Assembly: GCA_026214975.1 (NCBI GenBank)
Contig: CM047805.1
Span: 109,301,845 to 109,365,844 of the forward strand
Source: Gentiana macrophylla
Taxonomy: Eukaryota > Streptophyta > Magnoliopsida > Gentianales > Gentianaceae
Direction of reading: 5' to 3'
DNA: 64,000 nt
Shown here: positions 21,531 to 32,489 of the stretch, piece by piece
Numbering within the stretch: position 1 is the first letter of the stretch
Layout of the letters: the number at the start of each line of letters is the position of its first letter
Program-made: the position numbers and the translations under genes
Notes under the pieces: model-generated
The model's database searches: none
What the model saw: only the letters and a program-made list of their open reading frames with translations
Told to the model about the DNA's origin: nothing

Positions 21531-22165
21531 TTAACACATCAAACCTATTTTGAAAGGTTTTCTTTATTACTATTTTTATTGTTTATTTATTATTTTTTAT
21601 TGTGAGTCACGTCATTCTTTTTGGATGTATGTAGTAATCCTACCTTATCGGGTTTTCTTTTAGATGAGTTGTTTGTTTTTCTATTTTTTTTTGGTACTAT
21701 TCTTGCATCTGCTAATTTATTTCTCTAATTACTGAATGTGTTTTGTTTGATTTTATTAATCTTGGTGATTAACCGACTTTTTTGTGTTTTGCAGGCTAAT
21801 TTACGGATAAGAATCCATTGCAACAGATGCTTTCGGAAAAAAAAAAGATTCACACATCAAACCTATTTTGAAAGGTTTTCTTTATTACTATTTCTATTGT
21901 TTTTTTTTTTTTTTTGCGAGTCATGTCATTCTTTTTGGCTGTATGTAGTAATCATGCATTATCGGATTTCTTTTAGGTGAGTTGTTTGTTTTTCTATGCT
22001 TTTTTTGGTACTATTCTTGCATCTGCTAATTTATTATTTCTCTAATTATTGAATGTGTTTTGTTTGATTTTCTTAATCTTGATGATTAACCGAGTTTTTT
22101 TTTTTGTGTTTTGCAGGCTAATTTACATATAAGAATCCATTGCAACAGGTGCTTTCGGATTCCAA
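21531..22165 (+). repeat. 318-bp tandem duplication with intron/exon-like sequence
   Basis: Copy 1 starts near 21531, copy 2 near 21849; both run through 'cacatcaaacctattttgaa' to 'aagaatccattgcaacag'. Each holds a T-rich tract ending TTTTGCAG followed by GCTAATTTAC, which looks like a 3' splice site; in copy 2 the 34-base piece ends CAG/GTGC, like a 5' splice site. This could be a captured host intron and exon, as Helitrons often carry. The gene is not recognised. Confidence 0.8.
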
Positions 22166-22539
22166 CATAATCACGTATGCTTTTCGTGAACGAAAAATAA
22201 TCTCATCGCTTTTACCGAGTTGTACACTTAATTTCTCATGTATGCGGTAATCATCATTTATCATATCCATAAGAAATGAAAAATATCATAGGATATATTG
22301 TTTTCCCGGTAGCACCTTCTTCTTGGATTATTTCATGATTGCACAAACATAGCATGTATTTTCTACTATTGAAGGTGCCGGTCTAGCCATAGCAGTACAG
22401 CTTATGGCTACATTTGTTTATTGTCTCATCTCTGTCCGGATTCGAATTAGTAGCCGGTGTCCATAACAGATATTTTCTGAATTTGACTACGTTTTCATAT
22501 TCAATTTTTATAATTTTTACTAACAAATATTTTATTAAT

Positions 22540-24720
22540 TAAAAAATATACGTAGATTTTATTCATTAAATAGAATGATACGCATGATATTCTTAGGCAA
22601 CTACAAAACCGGGACTTTCTATAAATAACTAAATTGATACACGTAATATTCTTAAACAACCAAAAAAACAAAAGTATCTATAATTAACATCAGACAAAAA
22701 ATAAAATAAAAACGTATATTTAACTAATTATAAATCGTAGCCTTTATTAATTAAATGGAATGATACGCGTGATATTCTTAGACAACCAGAAAATGAAAAT
22801 TTCTATAATTAACTCTTGAAAAAATATTAAACAATACGAATCAATAAAAACCGAATGATTTATTAGATTAATAATATTATACACGTGATATTCTTAAACA
22901 ACCACAAAAATGAAAGTTTCTATAATTAGCTCCCGAGAACGAAAAAAAACCCGTATATTCTATTGATTAAAAAACGCATCTTTTATTAATTAAATAAATT
23001 GATGCACGTAATATTCTCAGATAACCCCATAAACGGAAATTTCTATAATTAACACCATACTAAATAAAAATAAAACGTATCTTTTAATAATAAAACACAT
23101 GATTTTATTAATTAAATAAATTGATATGCGTGATATTTTTACATTACTACAAAATCGAAAATTTCTATAAATAACTCCTGAAAAAATATTAAACAAAACA
23201 TATAGCTTTAATTAATTAATAAAAAAATGAATGATTTATTAATCTACTAATATGATACACATGATATTCTTAAACAACCAAAAAACGGAAGTTTCGATAA
23301 TTAACTCCCAAGAACGAAAAAAAACCGTATCATCTACTGATAAAAAAACGCAGCCTTTATTAATTAAATAAAATAATGCGCATAATATTCTTAAACAACC
23401 ACATAAACGGAAGTTTCTATAATTAACAACATACAAAATATAAAAAATAAATCATATCTTTTACTAATAAAACACATGCTTTTATTAATTACATAAAATG
23501 ATATGCGTGATATTCGTACACTACTACAAAATCAGAAATTTCTATAATTAACTCCTGACAAAATATTAAACAAAAATGTAGCTTTAATTAATTAAAATGA
23601 ATGATTTATTAATTTAATAATATGATACACGTGATATTCTTAAACAACCACAAAAACATAAGTTTTTTTAATTAACTCCCGCGATTGGGAAAATTACTGT
23701 ATCTTTTATTGATTAAAAAATTGCAGCTTTTACTAATTAAATAAATTGATGCACGTAATATTATTAAACAACCACAAAAAACGGAAGTTTCTATAATTAA
23801 CACCATACAAAAAATAAAAAATAATACGTATCTTTATTAATAACACGTATGCTTTTATTAATTAAATAAAATTATATGAGTGATATTTTTGCACTACTAC
23901 AAAATCAGAAATTTCTATAATTAACTCCTGACAAAATATTAAACAAAAATGTAGCTTTAATTAATTAATAAAAAAACGAATAATTTATATGATACACATG
24001 ATATTCTTAAAACCATAAAAACGGAAGTTTCTATAATTAACTCTCGAGAACGAAAAAAAAGGCGTATCTTCTATATGCACGTAATATTCTTAAACAACCA
24101 CATAAACGGAAGTTTCTATAATTAACACCATACAAACATAAAAAATAAAACGTATCCTTTATTAATAAAACGTATTTTTTATAAATAAAACACATGTTTT
24201 TATTAATTACATTAAATGATATGCCTGATATTCTTACACTACTACCAAATCGGAAATTTCCATAATTAACTCTTGAAAAAAAATATTGAACAAAAATGTA
24301 GTTTTAATTAATTAATAAAAAATAAATTATTTATTAATTTAATAATATGATACATGTGATATTCTTAAACAACCACAAAACGTAAGTTTTATAACTAACT
24401 CCCATAAACGAAAAAAACCGTGATCTTCTATTGATTAAAAATTGCAGATTTTATTAATTAAATAAATTGATCGCGGCGTAACATATTCTTAATCAACCAC
24501 TTAAAGCGGAAGTTTCTATAATTAACACCATATAAAAAATAAAAATAATACGTATCTTTTTTAATACAACGTATGATTTTATTAATTAAATAAAATGACA
24601 TGCGTGATATTCTTAGACTACTACAAAAGCGGAAATTTCTATAGTTAAATCCTAAACAAAATTTAGATTTAATTAATTAATAGAAAAACCGCACCTTTTA
24701 TTCATTAAAAATTACGTATC
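22540..24720. repeat. Satellite array of ~120-bp monomers in a three-monomer higher-order repeat
   Basis: Seventeen monomers share a core about 'gatattcttaaacaaccaca' then 'aacggaagtttctataatta'. The sequence after the core takes three forms in strict rotation: A (acaccatac), B (actcctga..aaatattaaac), C (actcccgagaacgaaaa). Core ends lie near 22685, 22806, 22923, 23043, 23164, 23296, 23416, 23544, 23668, 23793, 23916, 24033, 24117, 24254, 24390, 24519 and 24640, giving A-B-C repeated five times plus A-B. The period of A is about 325-400 bases. No coding capacity. Confidence 0.9.
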
Positions 24721-24881
24721 TTTTATTAATTAAAGAAATATAAATTACACTTGATTCACTATTTTATTCTACATTCTATTGACATTCCGAAATTAATTTT
24801 AGTGCATCTTGCATTGTGTTTATAATTTTTGATCGACGATTTACTATATTTTCGTATGCGTGCATATGAGTTTTCAAATTA

Positions 24882-24882
<1 letters not shown>

Positions 24883-24920
<38 letters not shown>
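24883..24920. repeat. (TA)n microsatellite at likely Helitron 5' boundary
   Basis: Nineteen TA units; the boundary between the Helitron-like element and PIF sequence falls in or beside it. Confidence 0.9.
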
Positions 24921-24925
<5 letters not shown>

Positions 24926-24959
24926 ATAATTTACGTTGATTGTAAAATTACCACATCCG

Positions 24960-25244
24960 TGTTGTTTCCTCCACTTGAGCGCAAGTTCAAATTTCTCCTA
25001 AAAGCAAACAACATAGGTCATGCATTCTTTATTGATTTTTTCCACCGTGTAGAGCAACTTTTGCATCCTGTAGATACCATCGGGTCGACGATTTAGTTCG
25101 AATTGTTTTGAATTTTAGCCCACATTGTTGTTTCTTTTTGGTTAATCCCGGTCTCGTGGTCGTCGCGGCAATCATTAACCTTGCTCGACAAAGGGCTTCG
25201 TCTTCACCAACTTTCCAACCCTCGGGTCTTCGTCTTGATGACAT
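24960..25244 (-). pseudogene. PIF second gene (Myb/SANT-like), N-terminal exon
   Basis: The minus strand from 25244 reads SSRRRPEGWKVGEDEALCRA, the start of the Myb/SANT-like domain of PIF/Harbinger second proteins (Trp, Glu-Asp, then ALC). It loses frame around 25110-25050, where CSTRWKK- and KINKECMTYVVCF-like pieces appear in other frames. The downstream exon is at 19300-18740, across the Helitron-like insertion. Degenerate. Confidence 0.65.
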
Positions 25245-25724
25245 GTTTCTTCTGGAGGAGCTAAACCGGAAAAGAAGGTGTGAATTATATCATTTTTTTT
25301 CACAAAGCAGTGGTGGAATATTTTTTTTTTGAGGTGGTGGAATATACAATCTGAGGATGAGTGAATTTATATCCGGTGAAATTATTGGTTCAATGGGAAT
25401 TCACGGGAAGTATATCAATGGGAAAAGAAATTTTTTTTTATAGAAAAGAGTCACGGGGTTGGAAGAAACAAAAAAGCAAATAATCAAATGTCACATCATA
25501 GGGGACAACACTCTTTTCAGCACTATTCACCACTTTTTTACATGAAAATTGATCCACTTGCGCGCGTATGACCACTGCTGTGGTATTTGCCCAGGTCTCA
25601 GTTTTGAGACCTCTACTGGTACCAACTCAAATTTAAAACCTTTAATTTTTTCCATTGTAAATGTAAAAACCTTCATACATGTATCAAATTTTGATCTGAG
25701 ACCTACCCATTGGACTTGCCCTTA

Positions 25725-26300
25725 TAGACTTATTTAATGGGTTTGTTCTATTCTGTTTTGTGTATTCTTCAGTTCATTTCCTGTCGTAAAAAAATAAAAC
25801 CCGAAGTCGATTTTGGCCATATGCTATTCTGAAAATCCCAAGTCAATTTTGGATCAAATTGAAGATTAGTTGGCAAACCCAACTAAACTCCAAAATAATT
25901 TTAGTACAAAAGCAATTACAGAAAGCAAAGCATGATGGGCAAACACAACAAATTATCACAACAATTAAAACACAAAGCAAATCCGCCCAAATTCGTGATT
26001 ACCACGATACTCATCCAAAATTATCATTAATGTACACCTGTGAAATCACTCCTAATTTATCTCTGTTTAAAAAAAACAAATTAAAATCACTCAAAATTAA
26101 TAAAGGCCATTCACTAGCGAACATAGACTAGATACTTATTCATTTTTCCGAAACGGAAGAAGAACAGTGTTGACGAACGATGCCGGAGAAATCAACGGAG
26201 AGATGAGAGTATATGCTCTTGATTCTAGACATGTTATCACTTCTGGTGTTCAAAATAATTGAAAAAAGACACACACCGAATCAAATAATCAACCGACACT
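25725..26300. other. Unassigned AT-rich sequence
   Basis: I see no gene or element. A 'ggcaaacccaa' stretch near 25871 recalls the inverse of 'ttgggtttgcc' near 15403, but the match is too short to interpret. Confidence 0.5.
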
Positions 26301-26302
26301 TA

Positions 26303-26466
26303 CCTGAGAAATGGAGATGCGGCGCCGGATCTAAGGTTGGTGAAATCAAGCTCGATTTCCCGTCGGATGTAACAGAAAATGTGAGAATCAAGAAATTTGG
26401 GAGAGGAAGGTGGTAAAAGGGGTAAAAGCTGCTGCCGGAAATAGTGCCGGATATTTTTTTGGGCAT
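26303..26466 (-). pseudogene. Possible first coding exon with 5' splice site
   Basis: An ATG at 26466-26464 opens a frame of 55 codons, with PLPNFLILTFSVTSDGKSS and a Pro/Ser-rich rest, to HLHFS. It is followed by CAG/GTAAGT at about 26302, a near-consensus plant 5' splice site. A purine-rich, 5'-leader-like stretch lies upstream on that strand. The protein is not recognised. It is on the same strand as the asparaginase fragment 10 kb downstream, with the PIF element between, so it could be the first exon of the same gene; I have no sequence proof of that. Confidence 0.35.
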
Positions 26467-26767
26467 TGATGGAGGAAGTAGAGAGAGGGGTGGAAGAAAT
26501 TTTGTCTGACTTGAAGAAGTGAGTGGGTGGTTGAAAGGATGTATTTGAAGGAATGATAGAGGTGAGTTAATGGTGTTAGTTTACCGTTTCATATGATGTA
26601 TTTATTTCCATTTATTTGTTTTTTGGGGTTTGGATTAATAGAAAAAATTAAGTTGGACTAAAAATTACAATAATGGTCTGGGTTTGGTCAGCCCAATAAG
26701 GAATATGGCGGGAAATTAGTTAGTTAGACTCATTTGAGTCCAGTCCAGTCTGAAACCAAACGGGGCG

Positions 26768-26805
26768 GCGTTTCCTTTTTCTAGCACATTCATGATTCAT
26801 ACTAG
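26768..26805. repeat. 38-bp repeat, copy B
   Basis: One mismatch to 13985-14022. The sequence 3' of the shared ACTAG differs (gaatggggctgg here). Confidence 0.9.
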
Positions 26806-27529
26806 GAATGGGGCTGGAAAAAATAAGGAGCAGGCCTTGGGCTGTTGGCCATAAATCTAGGCTGCCAAATATTTTTAGGGTGGCTCTAATGGCACCACAA
26901 TTTTTACTTTTGGTTCTATTTTCTTCCAGCATCACAAACTATTACTTTCGACACCACAACAGTATTTGTATTATTTTTCATTTCAAACACCACAAAAATT
27001 ATTCTTATACCACAATTATTAAAAAAATGTATTCGAGTCATTTGTTAAGAATATTAAACAATATAATACTCCGGTCAAACTAACCAACCACCCTCTTCCA
27101 TCTTCTGTGTTTTTCATACATACACACCCCCCATGTTTCCAGCGACCATCCCAAACCGGCCAGCCAAGCCTGCTCTTGCAAAATCAATACATTCATTCTC
27201 CACCTGTAAATCACAGCCTCCTACTCCTCACCAACCTTTAAATTCCTCAACACCCACCTTAAATCTGAAATTCCAGCAACCCACATCCCCAAATCACATC
27301 AACTCTTAATCCATGACGATTTTTTTCTTGGTGGAAGCACTTCGAAGTTGTTTTTTTTTTGGTTGAAGCACTTCCTCTGCCACCTGCGATTTAAAGGTTG
27401 TATGACGGGGCTGGAGATCAATTCCGGTTGTTAATGGCTGAATGTGGCTGCGCTTTGAAGGTTGTGGGACATGGTTGAAGTTTGATTCCGGGTGTTAATG
27501 GCGGAATAGAGGTTTATGGAAGATAGTTG
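26806..27529. other. Unassigned sequence left of the LTR at 27530
   Basis: Contains an AT-rich stretch and a C-rich stretch (about 27080-27300). Two imperfect copies of 'gattccggktgttaatggc' lie near 27420 and 27484. No open frame of interest. Confidence 0.5.
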
Positions 27530-29378
27530 TGTTGAAATAGTGTCCTAAACTCAATCGGGTCGAACCGGATCCGATCGGGTTGGGTCATTTACAGTCTATT
27601 TAGTTCCTGTAATAGTATTATTATTGAATAATGAAAGCACTTTTGTCATTATATATTTTGTTTATTCGTTTCAACCAATTGTGATTGTATATATGACAAC
27701 ATCGTTAGTATTAAACTGTGATAAAGAAACAATGATAGTGATTATGGTTGATGAGATCTCAAATCACATTAATAAGTTTGATACTTAAATGTCTCTAGTC
27801 ATATGTACTATTAAACAGGACATTGATAGTACGATTAGACTAGTACGTATTAGATGTCTTCTATATTATTGAAGATATGGGTAGATCTCGTCTATCGAAG
27901 TGTAGTGACACTTGGACTGTACGTGGACGTGTATTATGAGAATGCGTACGTTAGATTGACCCACATACATTATTAAGTGTCGCACTATGTGGCGGTTGTG
28001 TAATTATCTTAAGACCGGAGTCTTCATAGCATCACGGTGTGGATTGTCATGCTTTGACACTATTGAGGTTTCCTCTAGCCATGGGGTGATCATGTGGTAG
28101 TGCTCGGGTGTGATACTGAAGCATGCGTAGGATTAATGTCGCTCATCTGGAAATCGCGTATCCTATGAATATGAGTAAATATCCGAAAGGGCCTTCTTAT
28201 AAAGAATGTCATGTTCTCATGAATCTTTGCAAAGTGAGAGTAATTGAGTTATTCCGAGAGAGCTTGATAGCCAGATTATAAGATACGGTTGTTAATGTAT
28301 TGACACCCGAGATATGACTGCATGGATATTATTACAGCGATAGGATTCCATTTGCACGGTAACTGTTTCAAATGAAAGGTAGTAGTCATTGCGTTTGACT
28401 CTTCCGATGATTAGGGGTCACGGCGTGTTGCTAGACGCTATCCGTGATCGTTAGGTGTGAAGGACATTTTAATAATTGCACTTTATATCTACGGCCAACA
28501 TATTTGGAAGCCTACCGGGTCACACACATATGAACATCTAGCCAGATTAAAATGCAGTTATAATGATGGCCAAATAAGGAAAGTTTATCTCGACTATAAA
28601 GTGTTATAGTGATAAATTAGAATTGTGTTATGAATAAATTACATTCAATATATCAATTATACTGATTAATTAAAGAATATTCCGGATTCCAATTTGTTGG
28701 CTAAGGTGGAGCCAATAATAGTGTATCAAGATACACTTGGATTGTGCAATTAATATATTATGGTATGAATTAATAAATATAGATTTGCACGTATTGTAAA
28801 TTAATTTATGGTAAATACATTAAAAATAATCAATATTAGATATTGACAATATCTTGGATTTATTTAATATGAGATAGTAAATTAAATGAGATGAATATAG
28901 ATTATTTATTTTCCTTATTTTACTAGTAAAATGTTTTATTTTTCCCAAATCTACTAGAAATCTTCTCCCAATCAGATTGAGATCTATAAGGGACGCACCA
29001 CCCTCTATATAAGAGAGGGGTTGACTAGCTCTTTTGTACACTTTAATTCCAAGAGTTAATTATTCTTGTGAAAAATAAATAGAGCTTCTTAAGAGAGTTT
29101 AGAGAGAAAGAAAATGTCGATTTAGCAATCGGGTTTTCCTAGTAGCAATCCTTGGTGGGATTCTGGCGGGGTGCTCGTGTGGATATTGGTAGAGGCTGGA
29201 CAGGTCGACAACTCGTGCACAACTACTCCTTCCTAGACGGTCAAAGTGTCAATATATTAGATCACACAAGGTATATTCACCGTCTACCTCTTTTATATTT
29301 GTTGTTTAAACAAAGTCGATATTGGGTTCGGGAAATAAACTTTTAAATTCCGCTGTGTAAACCGATTGATTTCTAATA
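27530..29378 (+). repeat. LTR of a large non-autonomous (LARD/TR-GAG-like) retrotransposon
   Basis: The sequence starts TGTTGAAATAGTGTCC and ends directly before a primer-binding-site-like TGGTATCGAGCGG at 29380. A TATA box CTATATAAGA lies at 29004-29013, followed ~30-40 bases later by a CTCTTTTGTACA stretch fit for transcript starts. The length is about 1.85 kb. The internal region after it has no gag or pol. The 3' LTR is not in the window, so the 5' boundary and the family name are inferred. Confidence 0.6.
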
Positions 29379-29379
29379 G

Positions 29380-29392
29380 TGGTATCGAGCGG
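29380..29392 (+). promoter_or_regulatory. Primer-binding site of the outer LTR element
   Basis: TGGTATCGAGCGG resembles the tRNA-iMet-type TGGTATCAGAGC with small changes, and is placed right after the LTR. Confidence 0.6.
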
Positions 29393-29477
29393 TCTTCGAT
29401 CTTAAGCAATAAGCATTAGATTAATTGTGTAACAATTAATTATAATAGATGCATGATCTAAAATCGCAAAACGAAAT

Positions 29478-29551
<74 letters not shown>

Positions 29552-29686
29552 CATCGACGTAGGGGCTCGGACGAAGCGGAGGCCCTAAATTTGCCGGCGT
29601 CGGCCGGTTATTTCATTGCGGACATCAATTTCATTTTTGGTTGTTTTGTGATATTAGATGGTACATTTATATCTCCTTTTGTTTAA
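29393..29686 (+). mobile_element. Internal start of the outer LTR element
   Basis: AT-rich leader, a (TA)n tract at about 29481-29547, then a short GC-rich stretch (aggggctcggacgaagcgga, about 29562-29620). It is cut at 29686 by the CACTA element; probable continuation at 60812. Confidence 0.5.
29481..29547. repeat. (TA)n microsatellite
   Basis: More than 30 TA units. Confidence 0.97.
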
Positions 29687-29949
29687 TACAAGAAAAACTG
29701 ATTTTAATGAGAGGAATCTAATGACGGGCTAAAATTTCATCACTATAAACGTGTTTTAATGACAGTAATATATATATATTAAATTATTTCATGTGTAAAC
29801 GGTGAGGAAGTTCAAATTCTCATCATTATTGATTGCTTATCCCCTTAATATTGAGACACAAAAAATAATCTCCTCATTGTTATGTAAAAAATATTATAAA
29901 TAATTTTTTTTCCATTATAAGCATTTCTCTAAATTTTGTAAGAATAATG

Positions 29950-30107
29950 ATACGGACACAACCGTTGTGACACAACGAGTGTCACTACATGTATCTATAC
30001 CGTTGATTCCTATGTAAACTCATAATTATTCATTATTATATTTATCATGATAAACCGTGTAGATACATGTTGTGGTACTCGTTGTTTCACAACGGTTGAG
30101 TCCGTAT
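29950..30107. mobile_element. Foldback MITE inside CACTA
   Basis: Two ~57-bp inverted arms (ATACGGACACAACCGTTGTG and onward at 29950; ATACGGACTCAACCGTTGTG, inverse, ending 30107), about 85% matching by eye, separated by ~45 bases. No clear target duplication. Confidence 0.75.
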
Positions 30108-30555
30108 GAATATTTTTTTTTTAAAGATAACCCAAATGGTAGGCGGTAAAACTCCACCCAAAATATTCCCAATTCATTTTTTTGGGCAAAACATTAATTC
30201 CTAATTCTATCAATACACAAAACCTAAATTCACTACAAATCAATTAACCAAAAAGCTAAAAAATATTTACCCATCCGCCACAAGTAGTGCTGTTAACGAG
30301 CCGAGCTGAGCCGAGTAGCTGAAGTTCAAGCTCGAGCTCGTTTGTAATCGTGCTCGTTCGAGCTCGCTCGTTAACACAAACGAGCCTAAAAAGCCGTTCG
30401 AGCTCGGCTCGATAAGTATGAAAAATGTTCGAGCTCGATATCAAGCTCGTGAACAAGCTCGAAATCGAGCTCGGCTCGTTGAATAGTTTTTTTGATCTCG
30501 GCTCGTTCAATAGTAATTTTTTTCGAGCTCGGCTCGTTCAACTACAAACTCAATG

Positions 30556-32245
30556 TGTTTTGGTCCCTTGAAAAGGCTTTGGTTAAGTTTAGAGGGGAGG
30601 GGGGGCTGAATAAACTTAACACTTAAAACTTTTGGAGTTAACAAACTCATCAAATTCAAAGAGACTCTTTGATACTTGTAGTCTCTGCCGACACTTTAGT
30701 CTGCATTGATTGTTGAGTCACTCGAATTTGTGCATCGGAAATTTATCAAAAATTAAGCCTTGTTACTTGTTGTTAAATATGATACCAAGTATCAGATACT
30801 CAGTAGTGTATGTGTGTGAATTCAGTTGCTAGATTCAGTAAGGTGATGTTCTAGATAAACTAAATGCATAATATAAATGCAGAAAGTAAGTAGGCAGATT
30901 TATAGTGGTTCCAGGTGGTGTAATCCTGTACTCCACTCTTCTCCTGTGATGTTGGAGGTAATTCACTAGAGAGATTCTTGAGATAGCTGTTACAAAAATC
31001 CCTATGATGTTTGTCCTTCACCAATAATTGTGGCTTCACAAAGCGAAAACTAGGAACATGTAGGATTCTTTGCTCCAAAGTCTTCCTTGGTCCTTGAAGG
31101 GTAGGATTGCCTCTTCACCGGCTCCACCACAAACAACGATCTTTCACACAGATGTGCTTCACTGTCTTCAACAGATTTCTTGTAAAAGAAAGTTTGAATC
31201 AAGTAAATAATTCAGTTGCAGCAGCTTGACCAGGATGATATGATCAGCAGCTTGCAGTCTTCAAGAGTGTAAACTTGATGTAGCTTGAATGCAGATTACA
31301 CTTGAAGATTTTATCTGGATCAGTAGCCTTAAGCTCAGTAGGATCAGCAGGGTGTTTTTCTTGATCAGAAAATGAAGCACAGGATTATCTGTGTTTTTCT
31401 CTTGATGTTCATCACTTGTATCTGAATTATGAGTCCTCTATTTATAGGTAGGAGTTCTTGTGACTTGTATTTGAAATTCAAATATAGCTGTTCCAGATTT
31501 TGTCCCATTTGACTTGCTTTACATCCTTTGTTCATAAAATCGACACACAGTCGGATTTTTGATGAATGCGATCTGTCCATCCTTTGACTTGTATACATTG
31601 GATAAAATCCTGAATCATCCCAACGTCCCTTTAATCTCAACCATTGATTTATTTGATAAGTCAGAGGTTGTTAGCTGTCCTTATCCATGTTTTCTTCAAA
31701 TGTAACCTTTGAATAATTCGATGTATGTGTATCAGCAGGTTCCTGAGATAATAAGTCTTCTGATATACTTATCAGTTAGCTGATCCATATTTTGCTAACT
31801 ATCTTTTATCTAACTTTTATTTATGAAGTTAGATTACACCTTTTTGCATATAACTAAGTTCCAATCACCATCCAACTTAAGGAACTTAGACCTTGTACAC
31901 AAGGTATATGTAATCAGGTTAGGTCATCACAGACTTCCCTAAATTCTGATTCCATATCCTTGACTTTTACTACTAAGTTTGATCCCTTAAACTTCATTAA
32001 CTGTGTTTGACCCCTCATCCTTCAGTCTTCAGCAGGTTCCTGATAATTCTACTGACCTAGCTACCCTACTGACCTAGACTAGTCTGCTGATGTAAGTCAG
32101 CTGACCTTTATAGTGCTTGTTTGATCAAACCTATACAAAGATCAAACTCTAATAAACCTATACATTTGATCTAGACATCTTTTTGCCTTTGCTCTATAAC
32201 AGTTAGTCTGGCACTCATAACTAAAACTTAAAAATAAGTCCAACA
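30556..32245 (-). repeat. 3' LTR of the SIRE-like element
   Basis: Plus strand begins TGTTTTGGTCCC and ends GTCCAACA at 32245. It aligns with 42870-44341 plus 55632-55838 along its full length, with clearly more differences than the Athila copy 2 LTR pair. TATA box CTATAAATAG on the minus strand at 31438-31447. Confidence 0.92.
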
Positions 32246-32254
32246 ATTTCCCCC

Positions 32255-32270
32255 TTTTTGGTGATGATGC
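32255..32270 (-). promoter_or_regulatory. Polypurine tract of the SIRE-like element
   Basis: The minus strand reads AAAAAGGGGGAAAT immediately upstream of the 3' LTR; it primes plus-strand DNA synthesis. Confidence 0.85.
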
Positions 32271-32489
32271 CAATACCCTCACCTAACAGCAAAGCAAAAA
32301 GATTAAAACAAAAACAGAACAAATTCCAGTCATATCTCATTATAAACATTTGTTCAAAGTTATTACAGTCTAGATACAGCAAAGATAAAACAGATAAAGT
32401 ATGCTGATCTACTGTCTTCTTTCTCTATCTTCCCTTGCCTTCTCCACTTGCTCTTGGTAGGCTCTTATTTCTTCAATCATGTCTCTCAT

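Larger units (their letters stand above)
19429..24885 (-). mobile_element. Helitron-like non-autonomous element (right end approximate)
   Basis: The minus strand ends with a 21-base palindrome CACCGTGCATTATGCACGGTG (19461-19441), eight bases, then CTAG (19432-19429) and a T, which is the Helitron 3' end. The 5' end should start TC after an A. The most likely place is the (TA) run near 24883, where the minus strand reads TACTAATTTGAAAACTC, but the exact bases are obscured by the microsatellite. No Rep/helicase gene is present. The interior is repeats: direct duplications, a (TA) tract, a duplicated intron/exon-like block and a large satellite array. It disrupts the second gene of the host PIF element. 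Confidence 0.7.
16283..25721. mobile_element. PIF/Harbinger DNA transposon, split by a Helitron-like element
   Basis: Perfect 14-bp terminal inverted repeats GGGCAAGTCCAATG (16283-16296 and, inverted, 25708-25721), flanked by TTA on both sides (16280-16282 and 25722-25724), the standard PIF/Harbinger target. Similar 'tatcaaatttt' subterminal stretches occur near both ends. It carries a Harbinger-type transposase (+) and a convergent second gene of the Myb/SANT-like type (-). Without the inserted element (19429 to about 24885) it would be about 4 kb, normal for an autonomous PIF element. Both genes are decayed, but the intact ends could still be mobilised by a related transposase (inference). 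Confidence 0.9.

Noticed and set aside
22540..24720. CRISPR-like regular repeats
   Set aside because: Monomers are contiguous ~120-bp satellite units without unique spacers, in a plant genome.
15240..25900. Possible large inverted-repeat pair (ggtttgcc / ggcaaacc) around the PIF element
   Set aside because: The match is too short and broken to support a common element; the 14-bp TIR with TTA duplication explains the boundaries better.
30231..30238. CACTACAA as an alternative CACTA left end
   Set aside because: The match to the right terminus stops after eight bases and no TTTAATGACGG repeats follow, unlike at 29687.
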